DNA of 64,000 nt, from positions 37,096,001 through 37,160,000 of the forward strand of contig NC_057831.1 in the NCBI RefSeq assembly GCF_910594005.1. Reading direction: 5' to 3'. Positions 22,052-32,765 of this stretch are shown one piece after another. Below the pieces are notes generated by a model, which was not told where the DNA came from, did no database searches, and saw only the letters and a program-made list of their open reading frames with translations. Position 1 is the stretch's first letter, and the number at the start of each line of letters is the position of its first letter. The position numbers were made by a program, and so were the translations under genes. This stretch comes from Cervus elaphus (Eukaryota > Chordata > Mammalia > Artiodactyla > Cervidae).

Positions 22052-22262
22052 GCTGTTCTAAGTTGCTTTAGTCATGTCTGACTATTTGTTCCCCTGTGGA
22101 CTGTAGCCCTCCAGTCTCCTCTGTCCATGGGATTCTCCAGGCAAAAATGCCTGAATACATTGCTATGCCCTCCTCCAGGGGATCTTCCTGACCCAGGGGT
22201 CGAACCTGCGGCTCCCGCATTGCAGGCAGATTCTTTACCTCTGAGACACCAGGGAAACCCCA
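22052..22262 (-). repeat. Bov-tA SINE in the PPM1K 3' UTR
   Basis: Antisense SINE with CCAGGGAAACCCC at the tRNA-head end. It is exonised sequence if the distal poly(A) site is used. Confidence 0.85.
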
Positions 22263-25177
22263 GGTCTCTCTTGCCCCCACTCAATTCATTCCTGTTTTTC
22301 TGTTGCTAATATATAGCTGTGACTATTCATTCATATCAGAAAAGAATGTCCAATATAAGAGTTCTTTGGTCAAAGCTATACAAAGTACATCTGATAGTAT
22401 CAGGTATTTTGTATGAAGTTTCTATTTGTTATCTCTAATCCCAAATTTTGTGTTTTGTAATAGTCTGTTTATATCACTTTTTGTATACAGTAAGCAAGTC
22501 GGATAATTTGTCCCTAAAGATAATCCCACATTGACTGATAATTGCTACAGACATAGCTTGAAGTTTATGTCTTCTTTTTCTAAGACTCATAAAGAATAAA
22601 ATCTTAAAGCAGTATCTATTTCAGCTTGCTATGTAATTTAGGGGTATAAAACTATATTTCCTTATATATGTGTATAAGTTTACTGTTAAAATGTGAATCC
22701 CTGAATATGTGTATGGAATTATATCAGCAGTTTATTTCTGCAGACAGTGTAAATTTGTTATGTGTAGGTGTATGTACATGTGTATATTTTGGACTAATGG
22801 AAAATGAAAGGGAACAATCTTTCATAGCTCCTTCACCAGTTAGCTGCATATTATTGATACATTTATCTCTAAGGACTCTTGACAAACTGAGGGAAGTTTT
22901 ATAGTGGAGAACCAACAGTTACTGGCAGATAGGTTAAAATTATTGTAGGAGATATTTTGTAGTAGGTAAGCTATGTGGAAAAAGCTAGGAACAGAACCAG
23001 CATGTTGAAGCTACATTGTTATAATGGTAATTTGCATATAAAATAATAGGGTGTGAGAAGAATGCTTAAATGTTAAGAAAGATGTGGAGTTTTGTTGTAG
23101 AAACAAAGGAAACACCAAAACTTTAAAACTGATATGATTTAAACTCTTAGCTTTCTGGTTGATGTTTTTTTCTTCTTTAAGTTTTACTCAAGGCTTATTA
23201 GAAGGAAGAGGGCACAATATATTCACATCCTCTCACCTTTTTGGGAGTGGAAGAAAATAAATCTTGAGCTTTCCTGTCTGTATTAGTTAGGAATTTTCCT
23301 TTGGAAAAAAGTGGTATGGGAATATTTCAAGTTTTTTTTTTTTTTCTTTCAAGGAAGTTTGGTAAAAGAAAGGAAAATATTACAGGAAAGAATATGGTCT
23401 TCTATTTATTGCCTGGAAAATGAGGAACCAAAGTGGTCTAAGAAGGCTGGAAAACTTTCTCGCTTTTTCTGTGTAGGGTCCTGTGACAGAAACATGGAGG
23501 CTACACTTAGGAGTATGAAGGGTTTCCAAACTAGGAAGCTAACAGAAACTCTGAAGCACAAGATGACCTCCTAAAAATGTAGGTTTTATTTTTGTTTTGA
23601 ATTCTTCACTTTGCTATTCCTCTCTGTTGTTTTAAAAAAACAGGGGTGGGAGTGATGTCAAGTTCAGAGGTTTAAGAGTCACTGATCCCATTGGGTGGAT
23701 TGCCAACTGTGACAAAGAATTTGTAGACTACATAGGCCTTGGTCTGGGATAGAGTTTGCTCTGATCCACCTGAAAGTTTTTAAAACCTGAAACTAGTCAG
23801 CTTTGACTACAGCATAAAAACACACTGATGTTTGTTTTTTAAGCCACAATGTTGAAGTATAACTTTTAGATTATTATAACCCATAAAAGATAAGCATACA
23901 TGTATTAGGCTTCTAAGTCTATTACTGAAAATTATGCAAATAATGGAACAAAAGGACTGTTCTAAATAGTTTTTTTAGTTATAACTGTGAATTTGCCATG
24001 TGGCTATTACCATGTGGGTATTGGTATGGTGTAAATTATATTAATGTAATTAAACTTAAATCAATCATATTTATGTTTGCCTTTCATTTATATGTAGTAT
24101 ATAAATCATCTTTCTAAAATGTGTTGCCAAACTATTTGCCATCATTGATTTGGCAAAATATTCTGAAAATCATTGTGATTTTTTACAAGTATAAATTAAG
24201 TACCTTATATATTCAAGTGTAAATGGAATCCTGCTTTCTATCAACCATTTGCTACAGACCCTTGTGTTAAGTGCTTCAAAGTTTTATGCATTTTTTCCAG
24301 AGAAAAAAAGAGTTTTGGTGGAATCAGTTTTGAATTTCTATACTCTATGATGGGAACATTTCTCAAGTTCCATTTAAAAAATTACTTACTTTGAAGAATT
24401 GTTAGCATGTAATTTAAATAGAAATTATTTTTTCAAAGTTGAATTTTATTTTTTTAATGAATCTTGGCAGAGAATGAGTAGGCCTATGTTAACTTTTCAG
24501 TATCTAAAACAGGACACTTAGTTTCCTTTCAAAGAATGGACAGGATTAAATTTCATGATAATATGACAGACAATAAGAAAATGCTCCAAGGTGGGGTGGG
24601 GGAAGGGATAGTTAAAGTTTAGTATTGAACACTTAAACACAAATACTCACTTGTATTTTCTTTTAGCACTCCAGTTTTTCATATACCTGCATCTGTGGAA
24701 AGTGACATAAAATCTTGGTTGGGTTACATTTTACTGTATTTATTAGATTCACTTCTCTGGATGAGTTCAACAGAAATAAAAAGTCATGTCTTTAGAGGCC
24801 AAACTGTGATGGTCTGCCTGTTGCTTTTGGCATCTGGAATGAGACCGCCTGACTCTCTGGCAGCTCCCCTTGGTTGTTAGATTGTTGAAACAATCCGTTG
24901 ATGGTCCTATTGAGCGTTCCAGGCTGTGAAATCATGTTGTTCCATCTCCAAGAATGACTCATCCTTCACTGGATTCCTGTACAGAGCTGTGTTCCAAATT
25001 AAGTTCTGCCAAAGTGCTCTTGTGTACATTGGTTTTATAATTTACTAAAGTACTATTTGGGTGTATAGCACTTCTGTAGTATGTTGATGTAATCGCTGCT
25101 TTGACCATTGTTTTGAAAGTATGAATTAGAGTGACTGTAAGCATACTAAAATCATATCACAGTGTTTAAAACATTTA

Positions 25178-25183
25178 AATAAA
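25178..25183 (+). terminator. PPM1K: PPM1K distal poly(A) signal
   Basis: Canonical AATAAA, followed by a GT-rich element (TGTGTTTGTTTGG) around 25215-25228. Cleavage is expected around 25195-25210. Confidence 0.65.
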
Positions 25184-26091
25184 GTACATGCATTAAACAC
25201 TTTTGAAATCCAACTGTGTTTGTTTGGCATCCACATGCTCCAATATTTATTATGTGGCCCTATGAACACGGATATAAAGGAGTCAATGAATGATTGGAAA
25301 TTTTTTAGCAGCCAATTTCTGCCTGTTAGCAAAACTAACATGAGAATCTTTGAAAATATTATATATTTTCAAATCTTTTTGATTTGATTTAAAATAAGAT
25401 TTGTCTCTTGCATGTCCCTCATCTAAAATATTTGTTGGCACATCAGAAGAAAATGGTTGTGATTATTTCTACAGTATTTTGCCTGTGATATTTCACAGCA
25501 GCATCTCCATGTATTAAAAATGAGAAACAAATGTTCAAAGGAAATTCCACAAATAAGCAAGTTTTAATGTCCTCATTGATTGAATAAAATGTCATGGTTG
25601 CAGTCTTTTGGCACAAGGATCTCTTCTAGAGTATCCTCTGAAGGTAACTTGGTAAACCCCATGGTAGCAGAGATAAATTTTGTTTTGTTGAAACTCCTGA
25701 CCAAGAATGTTTTATGCTTTTAGCAATAAGCATAAAATGTTTGTTGAAATCATTAATGTTTATTGAATAAGTGAATTTACTTCATTAATTAATGCATTGA
25801 ATTACACTTTCGTTAATTTTATGTTAGTGGGGAAACGGGCATTAGCTATTTTAAATATTAAGCCATACATAGTATTTAATGGTGAAGGAATAGTATTTAA
25901 CGTCTTTCCATGTTTCCTTAGCCTGTGTCAGTTTTGCCTTGTAAAGGATGTTAGTATAAGTATGGTACAGAATTTCGTTCTGAACAAAACCTAAGGAGCA
26001 GTGCTGCATGGATGACTATAACCTTACTTCTTTAAAAGGCTGAGAAAGGGAAATGGTTATTAAGGATCTCTGTGCTATTTTCTTTTGCATA

Positions 26092-26480
26092 TATTATCTC
26101 TTTTTTTTTCATTTTCTGCTGCAATGTGGTACATGCAGGATCTTAGTTCCCTGACCAGAGATCAAACCTGTACCCCTGCAGTGAAAGTGAAGAATCTTAA
26201 CCTCTGGACTGCCAAGGAAATCCTTCTATTATCTCATTTAATCTTTTTTTGGGGGGGTGGAATGGGGAGAATATTTGTGAATAGTACAGTGTAGGTGTTA
26301 ACAATATGGTCCCTAGAGTGAGAAAGACTTGGTTTTGATCATTTAATCTTAATATTCAATCTAACTATTCAAGGAAGCCTTTCTAATTATCATTTTTATA
26401 GATGAGGAAATGGAGCCTTTAGCTAATAACAGTAAGATCTAATCCAGACACTTTTGACTTTAGAGTCTTTCTTCTATCTT
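26092..26480. repeat. CHR-type SINE nested in a MIR
   Basis: A minus-strand CHR SINE (26101-26226) is flanked by TATTATCTC at 26092-26100 and 26227-26235. The flanking sequence is itself a MIR (TTATCTCATTTAATC, TATAGATGAGGAAATGGAGCC), so the younger SINE landed in the older one. Confidence 0.75.
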
Positions 26481-26756
26481 ACCATACCTCCCTAATAACA
26501 AAAGCAAAACTAATTCACTGCTATCAAACATATTAACATTCACCTGCAGAAGGCTTTCTGGTGGACGTGAAAAAGTCATCAGGACATGATCCAGAAACTG
26601 AAGTGGATGAATGAACATAATAGAGACAGTAACTGAGCACTTGTCATCTAAGACTAGGGTAGAGAACTAAATTATGTCCATGGCAAAGGAGTATAACTGG
26701 TGAGCAAATGAGTGACTGCACCGAATAATGCTTTAAACTGCAGGGTTTAGATGATC

Positions 26757-27391
26757 AGTTCAGTTCAGTCACTCAGTCGTGTCCGACTCTTTGTGACCCC
26801 ATGAAACGCAGCACGCCAGGCCTCCCTGTCCATCACCAACTCCCAGAGTTTACTCAAACTCATGCCCATCCAGCCATCTCAGCCTCTGTCGACCCCTTCT
26901 CCTCCTGCCCCCAATCCCTCCCAGCATCAGGGTCTTTTCCAATGAGTCAACTCTTCAAATGAGGTGGCCAAAGTATTGGAGTTTCAGCTTCAGCATCAGT
27001 CCTTCCAATGAACACCCAGGACTGATCTCCTTTAGGATGGACTGGTTGGATCTCCTTGCAGTCCAAGGGACTCTTGGACTCAAGAGTCTTCTCCAACACC
27101 ACAGTTCAAAAGCATCAATTCTTCGGCTCTCAGCTTTCTTCACAGTCCAACTCTCACATCCATACATGACCACTGGAAAAACCATAGCCTTGACCAGACG
27201 GACCTTTGTTGGCAAAGTAATGCCTCTGCTTTTTAATATGCTAGCTAGGTTGGTCATAACTTTCCTTCCAAGGAGTAAGCGTCTTTTAATGTCATGGCTG
27301 CAGTCACCATCTGCAGTGATTTTGGAGCCCCCCAAAATAAAGTCTGACACTGTTTCTACTGTCTCCCCATCTATTTCCCAAGAGGTGATCA
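26757..27391 (-). repeat. BovB LINE, 3' portion
   Basis: About 635 bp of BovB antisense. The minus strand still reads, in pieces, the region downstream of the reverse transcriptase (WEIDGETVETV, ITADGDCSHDIKRR, MYGCESWTVKKAE, PGCSLEGLMLKLKLQYFGHL). 5'-truncated and not active. Confidence 0.95.
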
Positions 27392-27439
27392 CTTATGGAA
27401 GTCCAATAAGTCGATCTACCAGAACTTGGTCAGGAGACC

Positions 27440-27936
27440 AGGAAGTGAGGAAAGTGAGTTATACTGTTTGGGGCAGTGTGAGGAAAGCAGGAGAGACTCC
27501 ATCTTGAAGCCTGTCATCCATCTTAAAGACAGGATGTGAACTGGGCCTGAACCCTGCTCAAGAGTGAGGAAACACTTGCTAATGAAAACCAGGTCTCCTG
27601 GAGACTTCCCTCCCTACAGATGGCAAAGGGAGATTGTAGTTGCGGTCAGGCTGCTCCTGTTAGATTAATCATGGAGACATCCCCCCTTGATGTATAATCA
27701 TTGTTCCCCCTCCTTTAACCTTAACTGTTTGTTCTCCTAGCACCTACTTGTAAAACTCAATCATATACAACAAAGAGATTGTTAACATGTAACCAGTCAC
27801 GTGTGTGTGTAAAACTGGGCCTCTCAGAAACATCAGGTCCTTGTTGGGAACTGATTCCCCTTTACTTACTGGCATAATAAACTGTACTCCAGTCTTGAGT
27901 ATCCCGAGGTGTGTTTTGCAACTCTGGATTCCACAA
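27440..27936 (+). repeat. solo LTR, class I ERV-like
   Basis: A U3-like region runs from a TGTTTGGGGC-type start (about 27465) through GGAGACTTCCCTCC. AATAAA is at 27876-27881, followed by a GT-rich U5 (GAGGTGTGTTTTGCAAC) and an end near TTCCACAACA. No clean TSD, so the limits are approximate. It lies about 0.7 kb upstream of the second CpG island. Confidence 0.65.
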
Positions 27937-28184
27937 CATTTCCAGAAGAAGATCAGTGTTCACCTAGACAGGTGAAGCAAAAATGTTCGGAGCCAAGAGA
28001 GATCTAACCAGTGAAGTCACTGAACCTTGTTCACAAGGGTAGATTCTTTCAAGAACCAGGTGACTTATGTCATAGGAAGCGAGCGACCAAAGGCAGGACT
28101 GGTTACATATTTCATGACAAATGAAAATGCTAGGCCCTTATTCAAGACAACAAGTGCAAAGCCCTAAAACGAGTATAGGGTTTG

Positions 28185-28386
28185 TAGTCTTGGTCGCTCA
28201 GTCGTTTCCGACTCTGTGCAACCCCATGGGCTGTAGCCTTCCAGGCTCCTCTCTCCAAGGCATTCTCCAAGCAAGAATACTGGAGTGGGTTGCCACGCCC
28301 TCCGCCAGGGACTCTTCCCCACCCAGGGGCTGAACCTAGGTCTCTCGCATTGTAGGCGATTCTTTACCATCTAAGTCACCAGCTGG
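28185..28386 (-). repeat. Bov-tA SINE
   Basis: Antisense copy, from GGTCGCTCAGTCGTTTCC to the tRNA head at TAAGTCACCAGC. Immediately upstream of the CpG-rich block at 28.4-29.3 kb. Confidence 0.9.
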
Positions 28387-28559
28387 GTCCTGTGCAGCCG
28401 TGCAGGTCGTGCCCCCGTATCTGGAGCGGAAATACTCTCAAAGCAAACGCGGCAAGTTAATGCAGAGCACGGGCAAAAGTAGGGCGCCCATTCACTGCAC
28501 CCCTAAGGCCTTCCAGCACTGAACAAGCAGCACTGTGGTGCTTGGTCCCAGGTGGTGAC

Positions 28560-29260
28560 TAGGGCTGCTGCCTCGGATTCCCCAAACAGGTACACCCGGA
28601 GCAGCTCGCATCCTGGCTTCACAGGCTGAGAAGAGAAGAGCGGTGTGGGGCGCTCTCCTCACTCAGAAAGGGGGCGGAGGCTGCGCCCAGACTCTGTAAC
28701 CCCCGCCCGCGCCCCTCCACCCTCGCGCCCCGAGCGTTGTATCCCCCGCCCCGCGCCCCGGCTCCACTGGTCTGGCGGCTGCGCCTCGGGAGGGCCTGGC
28801 AGAGACCCGGACCCGCGCCAGAAAACGGTCCGAACAGCTAGCTGCCCTTCCCATCCTCCTTTCCCGCTTTCTTTCTTCTCGGGTTCCATCCATCCGAAGT
28901 CCTTTTCTCCTCTCCTCTCCCCGCCCCGCGGTGGCTGCGCCGGATTGACAAACGACGTCGCTAAATACCAAAGCTGAGAGAATTGCGCGCGGGGGCGCTC
29001 GCTGGTCCCGCCTCCTTGCCGGCCTCCTTTGCTCTGAGCGCCCCCGGTGGGCTTGGCGGGACTGGCCTCTACACCCCGACGTCCTCCAGCGACTGCCCGG
29101 GGCCCGACTGTTTGGAAAGAGGATGAGACTGTTGGCGGCGGAGAGGCGCTCTTCTGCCCGGGAAGAGAGCTGGAGAGGAGAGAGGGATGAGAGCTATCCC
29201 CCTGGCAGTGTCCCCGCAGCCAGGGAGATGGTGTAGTTCCTCGGTCCTGGAGGTATGTTC
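28560..29260 (+). promoter_or_regulatory. ABCG2: CpG-island promoter, probably ABCG2 5' leader
   Basis: A dense CpG/GC-rich block of about 700 bp, with GGGGGCGGAGG-type Sp1 boxes (28670 onwards), a CGACGTCG CRE-like palindrome (28953-28960), a second GACGTC near 29078 and no TATA box. It sits 3.4 kb past the PPM1K poly(A) signal, on the same strand as a good donor. From mammalian gene order the next gene in this orientation is ABCG2, which is known to use several alternative non-coding first exons. The link to ABCG2 is inference: no ABCG2 codon is present here. Confidence 0.5.
28980..29252 (+). other. ABCG2: candidate non-coding first exon ending at a strong donor
   Basis: The CpG island ends at CTGGAG|GTATGT (GT at 29253), a near-consensus donor. 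The short ATG frames in the block are on mixed strands and do not look like real proteins. The start is an estimate only. Confidence 0.4.
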
Positions 29261-29672
29261 TGGACAGCACAGCACAGCAACTGCTGTGTATTAACTCTTT
29301 ACCGATAATACTGAAGAGATGGAGGGACTTGGCTGAGGTTTAAAACCTCAGACAAATCCTCATCCCCAGGAACTGCCCTGTTCCTAGCTCTTGCTGAAAC
29401 GGTGGGCCCGAGTGGCTATGTGTGTCCCAACTGACACATTTTTGCTGTTTGGATGGCAGGATCCTGAAGAGAGCCATTCCTTAGCTAGTCAGCGACCGAA
29501 GTCTATACTAAAGGAAGGATCAGCTCTCTAGCTGTATAATGGGAGGAGCTGGTTTTGAGAGATTGTGTCAGCTGGCATGGCCATTTCTAGATAGTACACA
29601 CACTTTTGACTTTGGAGAGAGGAGATACTTCCCCAGAGAGCGACAGACGAATGGAGGGAACAGCTGCCTCCA

Positions 29673-29708
<36 letters not shown>

Positions 29709-29905
29709 TCAGTTGCCTCTGACTCTTTATCACCCCGTGGATTGTCAGGCTTCTCTGTCCATGGAATTTTCCAGGCAAGAATACTGGATTGGGTTGCCAT
29801 TTCCTTCTCCAGGGGATCCCTTCCAACCTAGGGATAGAACCCTCATCTCCTGCGGCTCCTGCATTGGCAGGTGGATTCCTTACCACTGCACCACCTGGAA
29901 AGCCT
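29673..29905 (-). repeat. (GT)n microsatellite at a Bov-tA SINE tail
   Basis: A pure GT tract of about 33 bp (29673-29706) abuts the 3' tail of a minus-strand Bov-tA (29707-29905). Such tails are a known source of bovine microsatellites. Likely length-polymorphic. Confidence 0.9.
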
Positions 29906-31084
29906 GCCTCCACCCTAGTAGAGTCTCAGTTCCAACCCATGGCTAGTTTGATAGGACTTCTGTACAGGCCTAAACTCCTGCAGATAACAAAATACAAAAA
30001 GTTACTGCCTGAGGGTGCAGCTAGAGATTAAAACACAGCCTTATTATTGCAAATTTTTCCACAACAGAAGTCAGGTAAGGTTAATAACTACTTATATATC
30101 AAAAATTATGTGGAAAAACTTTTCAGAAGGAACTGAAAATGCTGCAGTTGTTCATTGAAAGCCAGGAGGAATAGAATAATCAGAAAATGTGTCAGGCTCC
30201 CTCTGTCCATCCTCCACATGCTGATCACCACACACTCCTGTTTGCATCCTTTCAATCTCACCTCCCAGATAATTTAAAACACTTTAGCACTGCATTAAAA
30301 AAAAAAAAAAAAGCCCTTTCTTCCTGGTCTATTCCCTGCTACCACTCCCTTGTCATTTTTTCTAACTTTTCTTCTTAAACTTTATCCCAGCCTGTGCACA
30401 TTTTTCTCTCTCCCTGTAACACAACCCCACTTCTTTCCCAGGTAAACGTCAAGCTCAGATGTCATTTCCCATGGGATGTTTTATTCTGCCATTGCTTCAG
30501 TCTAAATGTCCCTTCCATTTAGTCCTATGCCATCCAATACTTACTTCTGTTCTATTACCTATTACCCTATATCAGAACTCTTTGTTTCCCTCCCTTTCTT
30601 CACCATTAGGCTGAATTCTTTGAGGGTAGGGGCTAGGTCTCTTTCCTAAATAATCCTCACAGCACAGTAGGCGTTTGGTAAGGTGTGGAATGCATGAATG
30701 GCATACTTAAAATGGAGAAGTTATCTCATTCCTGAACCTTATCTTAGCGCTTGAGTATACACCCTTCCAAAATGATGAATCATGGAAAGAATAAAATGCA
30801 CTGCGTTACTAAGAGAAATGAAGCCTTCAAATTTCTAAAATTACAACCAAAGTGGGCAGGTGGGCCCAGCACCATTGTATGAAGATCTTATTCAGTCAGT
30901 TCTAGCAAGCTAGGATGGCACAGCTGAGAAAGTATGACAGTGGTACTTGAAGTAAGAAATAATGACAATGTAAGAATGTCCAAGTCTATGAGTTTTTGTG
31001 GGTCCTGCCAAGAATGTCTTTACACTGTGATATTTCCCTGATGCTAAACTTAGGAACTAAAGAGCCCCTTGATGAGGGTGAAAG
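29906..31084. repeat. no gene; L2 LINE remnant at about 30170-30700
   Basis: The L2 3' consensus order is visible: GATGTCATTTCCC, CCATTTAGTCCTATGCC, TTGAGGGTAGGGGCTAGGTC and CACAGTAGGCGTTTGGTA. It is interrupted by an A run at 30297-30312. The rest of the span shows nothing recognisable. Confidence 0.6.
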
Positions 31085-31530
31085 AGGAGAGTGAAAAAGC
31101 TGGCTTAAAATTCAACATTTAGAAAACTAAGATCAAAAGCTAGCAAACAAACAAAGATCATGGAATCCGGTTCCATCACTTCATGGCAGATCCGTGGGGA
31201 AAAAGTGGAAACAGTGACAGATTTTATTTTCTTGGGCTCCAAAATCACTGCGGACGATGACTCCAGTCACGAAATTAAAAGACACTTGCTCCTTGGAAGT
31301 AAAGCTATGGCAAATCTAGACAGCATATTCAAAAGCAGAGACATTACTTTGATGAGGGTAAGAGGAGAAGGGAGTGGCAGAGGATAAGATGGCCGGATGG
31401 CATCACTGACTCAATGGACATGAGTTTGAGCAAACTTCAGGAGATAATGAAGGACAGGGAAGCCTGGAGTGCTGCAGTTAATGGGTCACAGAATCAGACA
31501 TGACTTAGTGACTGAACAACAACAAAACAT
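31085..31530 (+). repeat. BovB LINE, internally deleted, sense
   Basis: Reads in BovB order from AACATTTAGAAAACTAAG through TGGCAGATCCGTGGGG and ATTTTCTTGGGCTCCAAAATC. At about 31350 it jumps from the ACATTACTTTG region directly to AGGAGAAGGGAGTGGCAGAG, which normally lies some hundreds of bases downstream. Ends GACTGAACAACAACAAAAC. Confidence 0.85.
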
Positions 31531-31705
31531 AATGAGAAGCTTGTCTACTGCCAAAGTCTAAACCCAAGTTCATTGAAGAGAATCCCTGCCTCAAGGTTTC
31601 AATTTGGAAAGTCAGAGAATAGTGGAATCGGGTTTTCTAATAGTAAAATCTCTTATTTTCAAGGTCAGTTTATTAGGTGTTAATCCAGAAATTGTTCCAA
31701 GCTGT

Positions 31706-31939
31706 ACCCCATGGGGCTTCCCCAGTTGCTCAGCAGGTAAAGAATCCTCCTGCAATGCAGGAGACACAAGAGAGGGGGGTTCGGTCCCTGGGTTGGGAAG
31801 ATCCCCTGGAGGAGGGCATGGCAACCCACTCCAGTATTCTTGCCTGGAGAATCCCATGGACAGAGGATCCTGGCAGGCTACAGTCCATATGGTCACAAAA
31901 GAGTCAGACACGACTGAAGTGACTGAACATAAACCCCAT
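31706..31939 (+). repeat. Bov-tA SINE with 7-bp TSD
   Basis: Complete sense copy. ACCCCAT at 31706-31712 and 31933-31939. Confidence 0.9.
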
Positions 31940-32329
31940 AGGTCACTGTGCGGTTTTTGAGGACAGGGCCTAGGTGGTTTTACTCAGTCATGCACACACA
32001 CAGCACCTGTCACAATTCTGCCACAGTGGGCACTCAGCTTGCTGAATGAAGGGAGAAATGAATAAATGTGCTCTACCAGAGGGGTGTAGGTGAAAGGGGA
32101 GGGCACTGTCATTTCTCCAAAGATGGAAAGCTTTAGAATCTGGGGGAAAAGTAAATATTTACTTTGAAAATAAACTTATCAAAGTAAAGGCAAAAAACTC
32201 TTTTAGATGTCACAAAGGTCTATGTTAAGTTGCTAAATCAGCTGTTACTGTTTCAGAGGATGATGGAAACTTATCTTCTGAAATGTTGGCTTGTCTGTGT
32301 AAGAGGGGTCAAAGCAAAATGGTCCAGTC

Positions 32330-32765
32330 TGGAGTTGCCTGAATCCTGGCCTCCTTACCTGGAAAACTGAGCAAGTTATTTGGCCCAGTTATTTAACAGA
32401 CGAGTTTTGTCATTTGTAAAATGGGGATGATTATGCCACTTGGGTTGTTGAGAGACATTAAATAGTTAATACACAACCTACGAAGTAATTTGTATCCCAT
32501 TTTCTGCCACTATTTCCTATTTCTCTAGGTGTCATTTTGCCTTTCACTGTGGCAGGAAACATCTCTGTTTTTTCTCCATCCACTTCTGTGCTTTTTTCCC
32601 TGTCACTACCTTTCTGCTTTTTTCTCTTTTTTTACTATCTCTCTCCCTAACCAAATTCTTCTTTTTTTTCCCTTTGGCCATATGAGGAATGTTAGTTCCC
32701 TTACCAAGGATGCATTCCTCTCCCTATGCAGTGGAAACACGGGGTCTTAACCACCAAATGGCCAG
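32330..32765 (-). repeat. MIR remnant and CHR-type SINE fragment
   Basis: About 32330-32470 is MIR-like (CAAGTTATTTGGCC, GTAAAATGGGGATGATTATG). About 32665-32765 is a CHR SINE head (GTTAGTTCCCTTACCAAGG, CTTAACCACCAAATGGCCAGG) in minus orientation. Confidence 0.65.

Larger units (their letters stand above)
1030..25205 (+). other. PPM1K: PPM1K transcription unit (approximate limits)
   Basis: Inferred gene extent, from the CpG-island first exon to the AATAAA at 25178-25183. The 5' limit is not determined: two candidate leader exons end at good donors, GT at 1286 and GT at 2078. The intron sizes are about 5.9 kb (if the first donor is used), 1.1 kb, 7.1 kb, 0.15 kb, 1.1 kb and 3.6 kb. The gene's + orientation, with a second CpG-island promoter 3.4 kb beyond its end, fits the mammalian order PPM1K then ABCG2. 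Confidence 0.75.
21462..25205 (+). other. PPM1K: PPM1K 3' UTR (inferred)
   Basis: No coding or second gene is seen between the stop and the AATAAA at 25178. The sequence is AT-rich and includes a Bov-tA at about 22052-22262. Other AATAAA hexamers (for example near 22595) could give shorter 3' ends. An 87-codon open frame at 23311-23574 follows a T run and has no recognisable homology. Confidence 0.6.

Noticed and set aside
28645..29275. Long open frames on both strands through the CpG island (up to 203 codons)
   Set aside because: GC-rich DNA has few stop codons. The frames overlap on opposite strands, are Pro/Arg/Gly-biased and match no family I know.
29528..30031. Frames with poly-His/Thr or poly-Val/Cys runs
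   Set aside because: Translations of the (GT)n microsatellite and the adjoining SINE.
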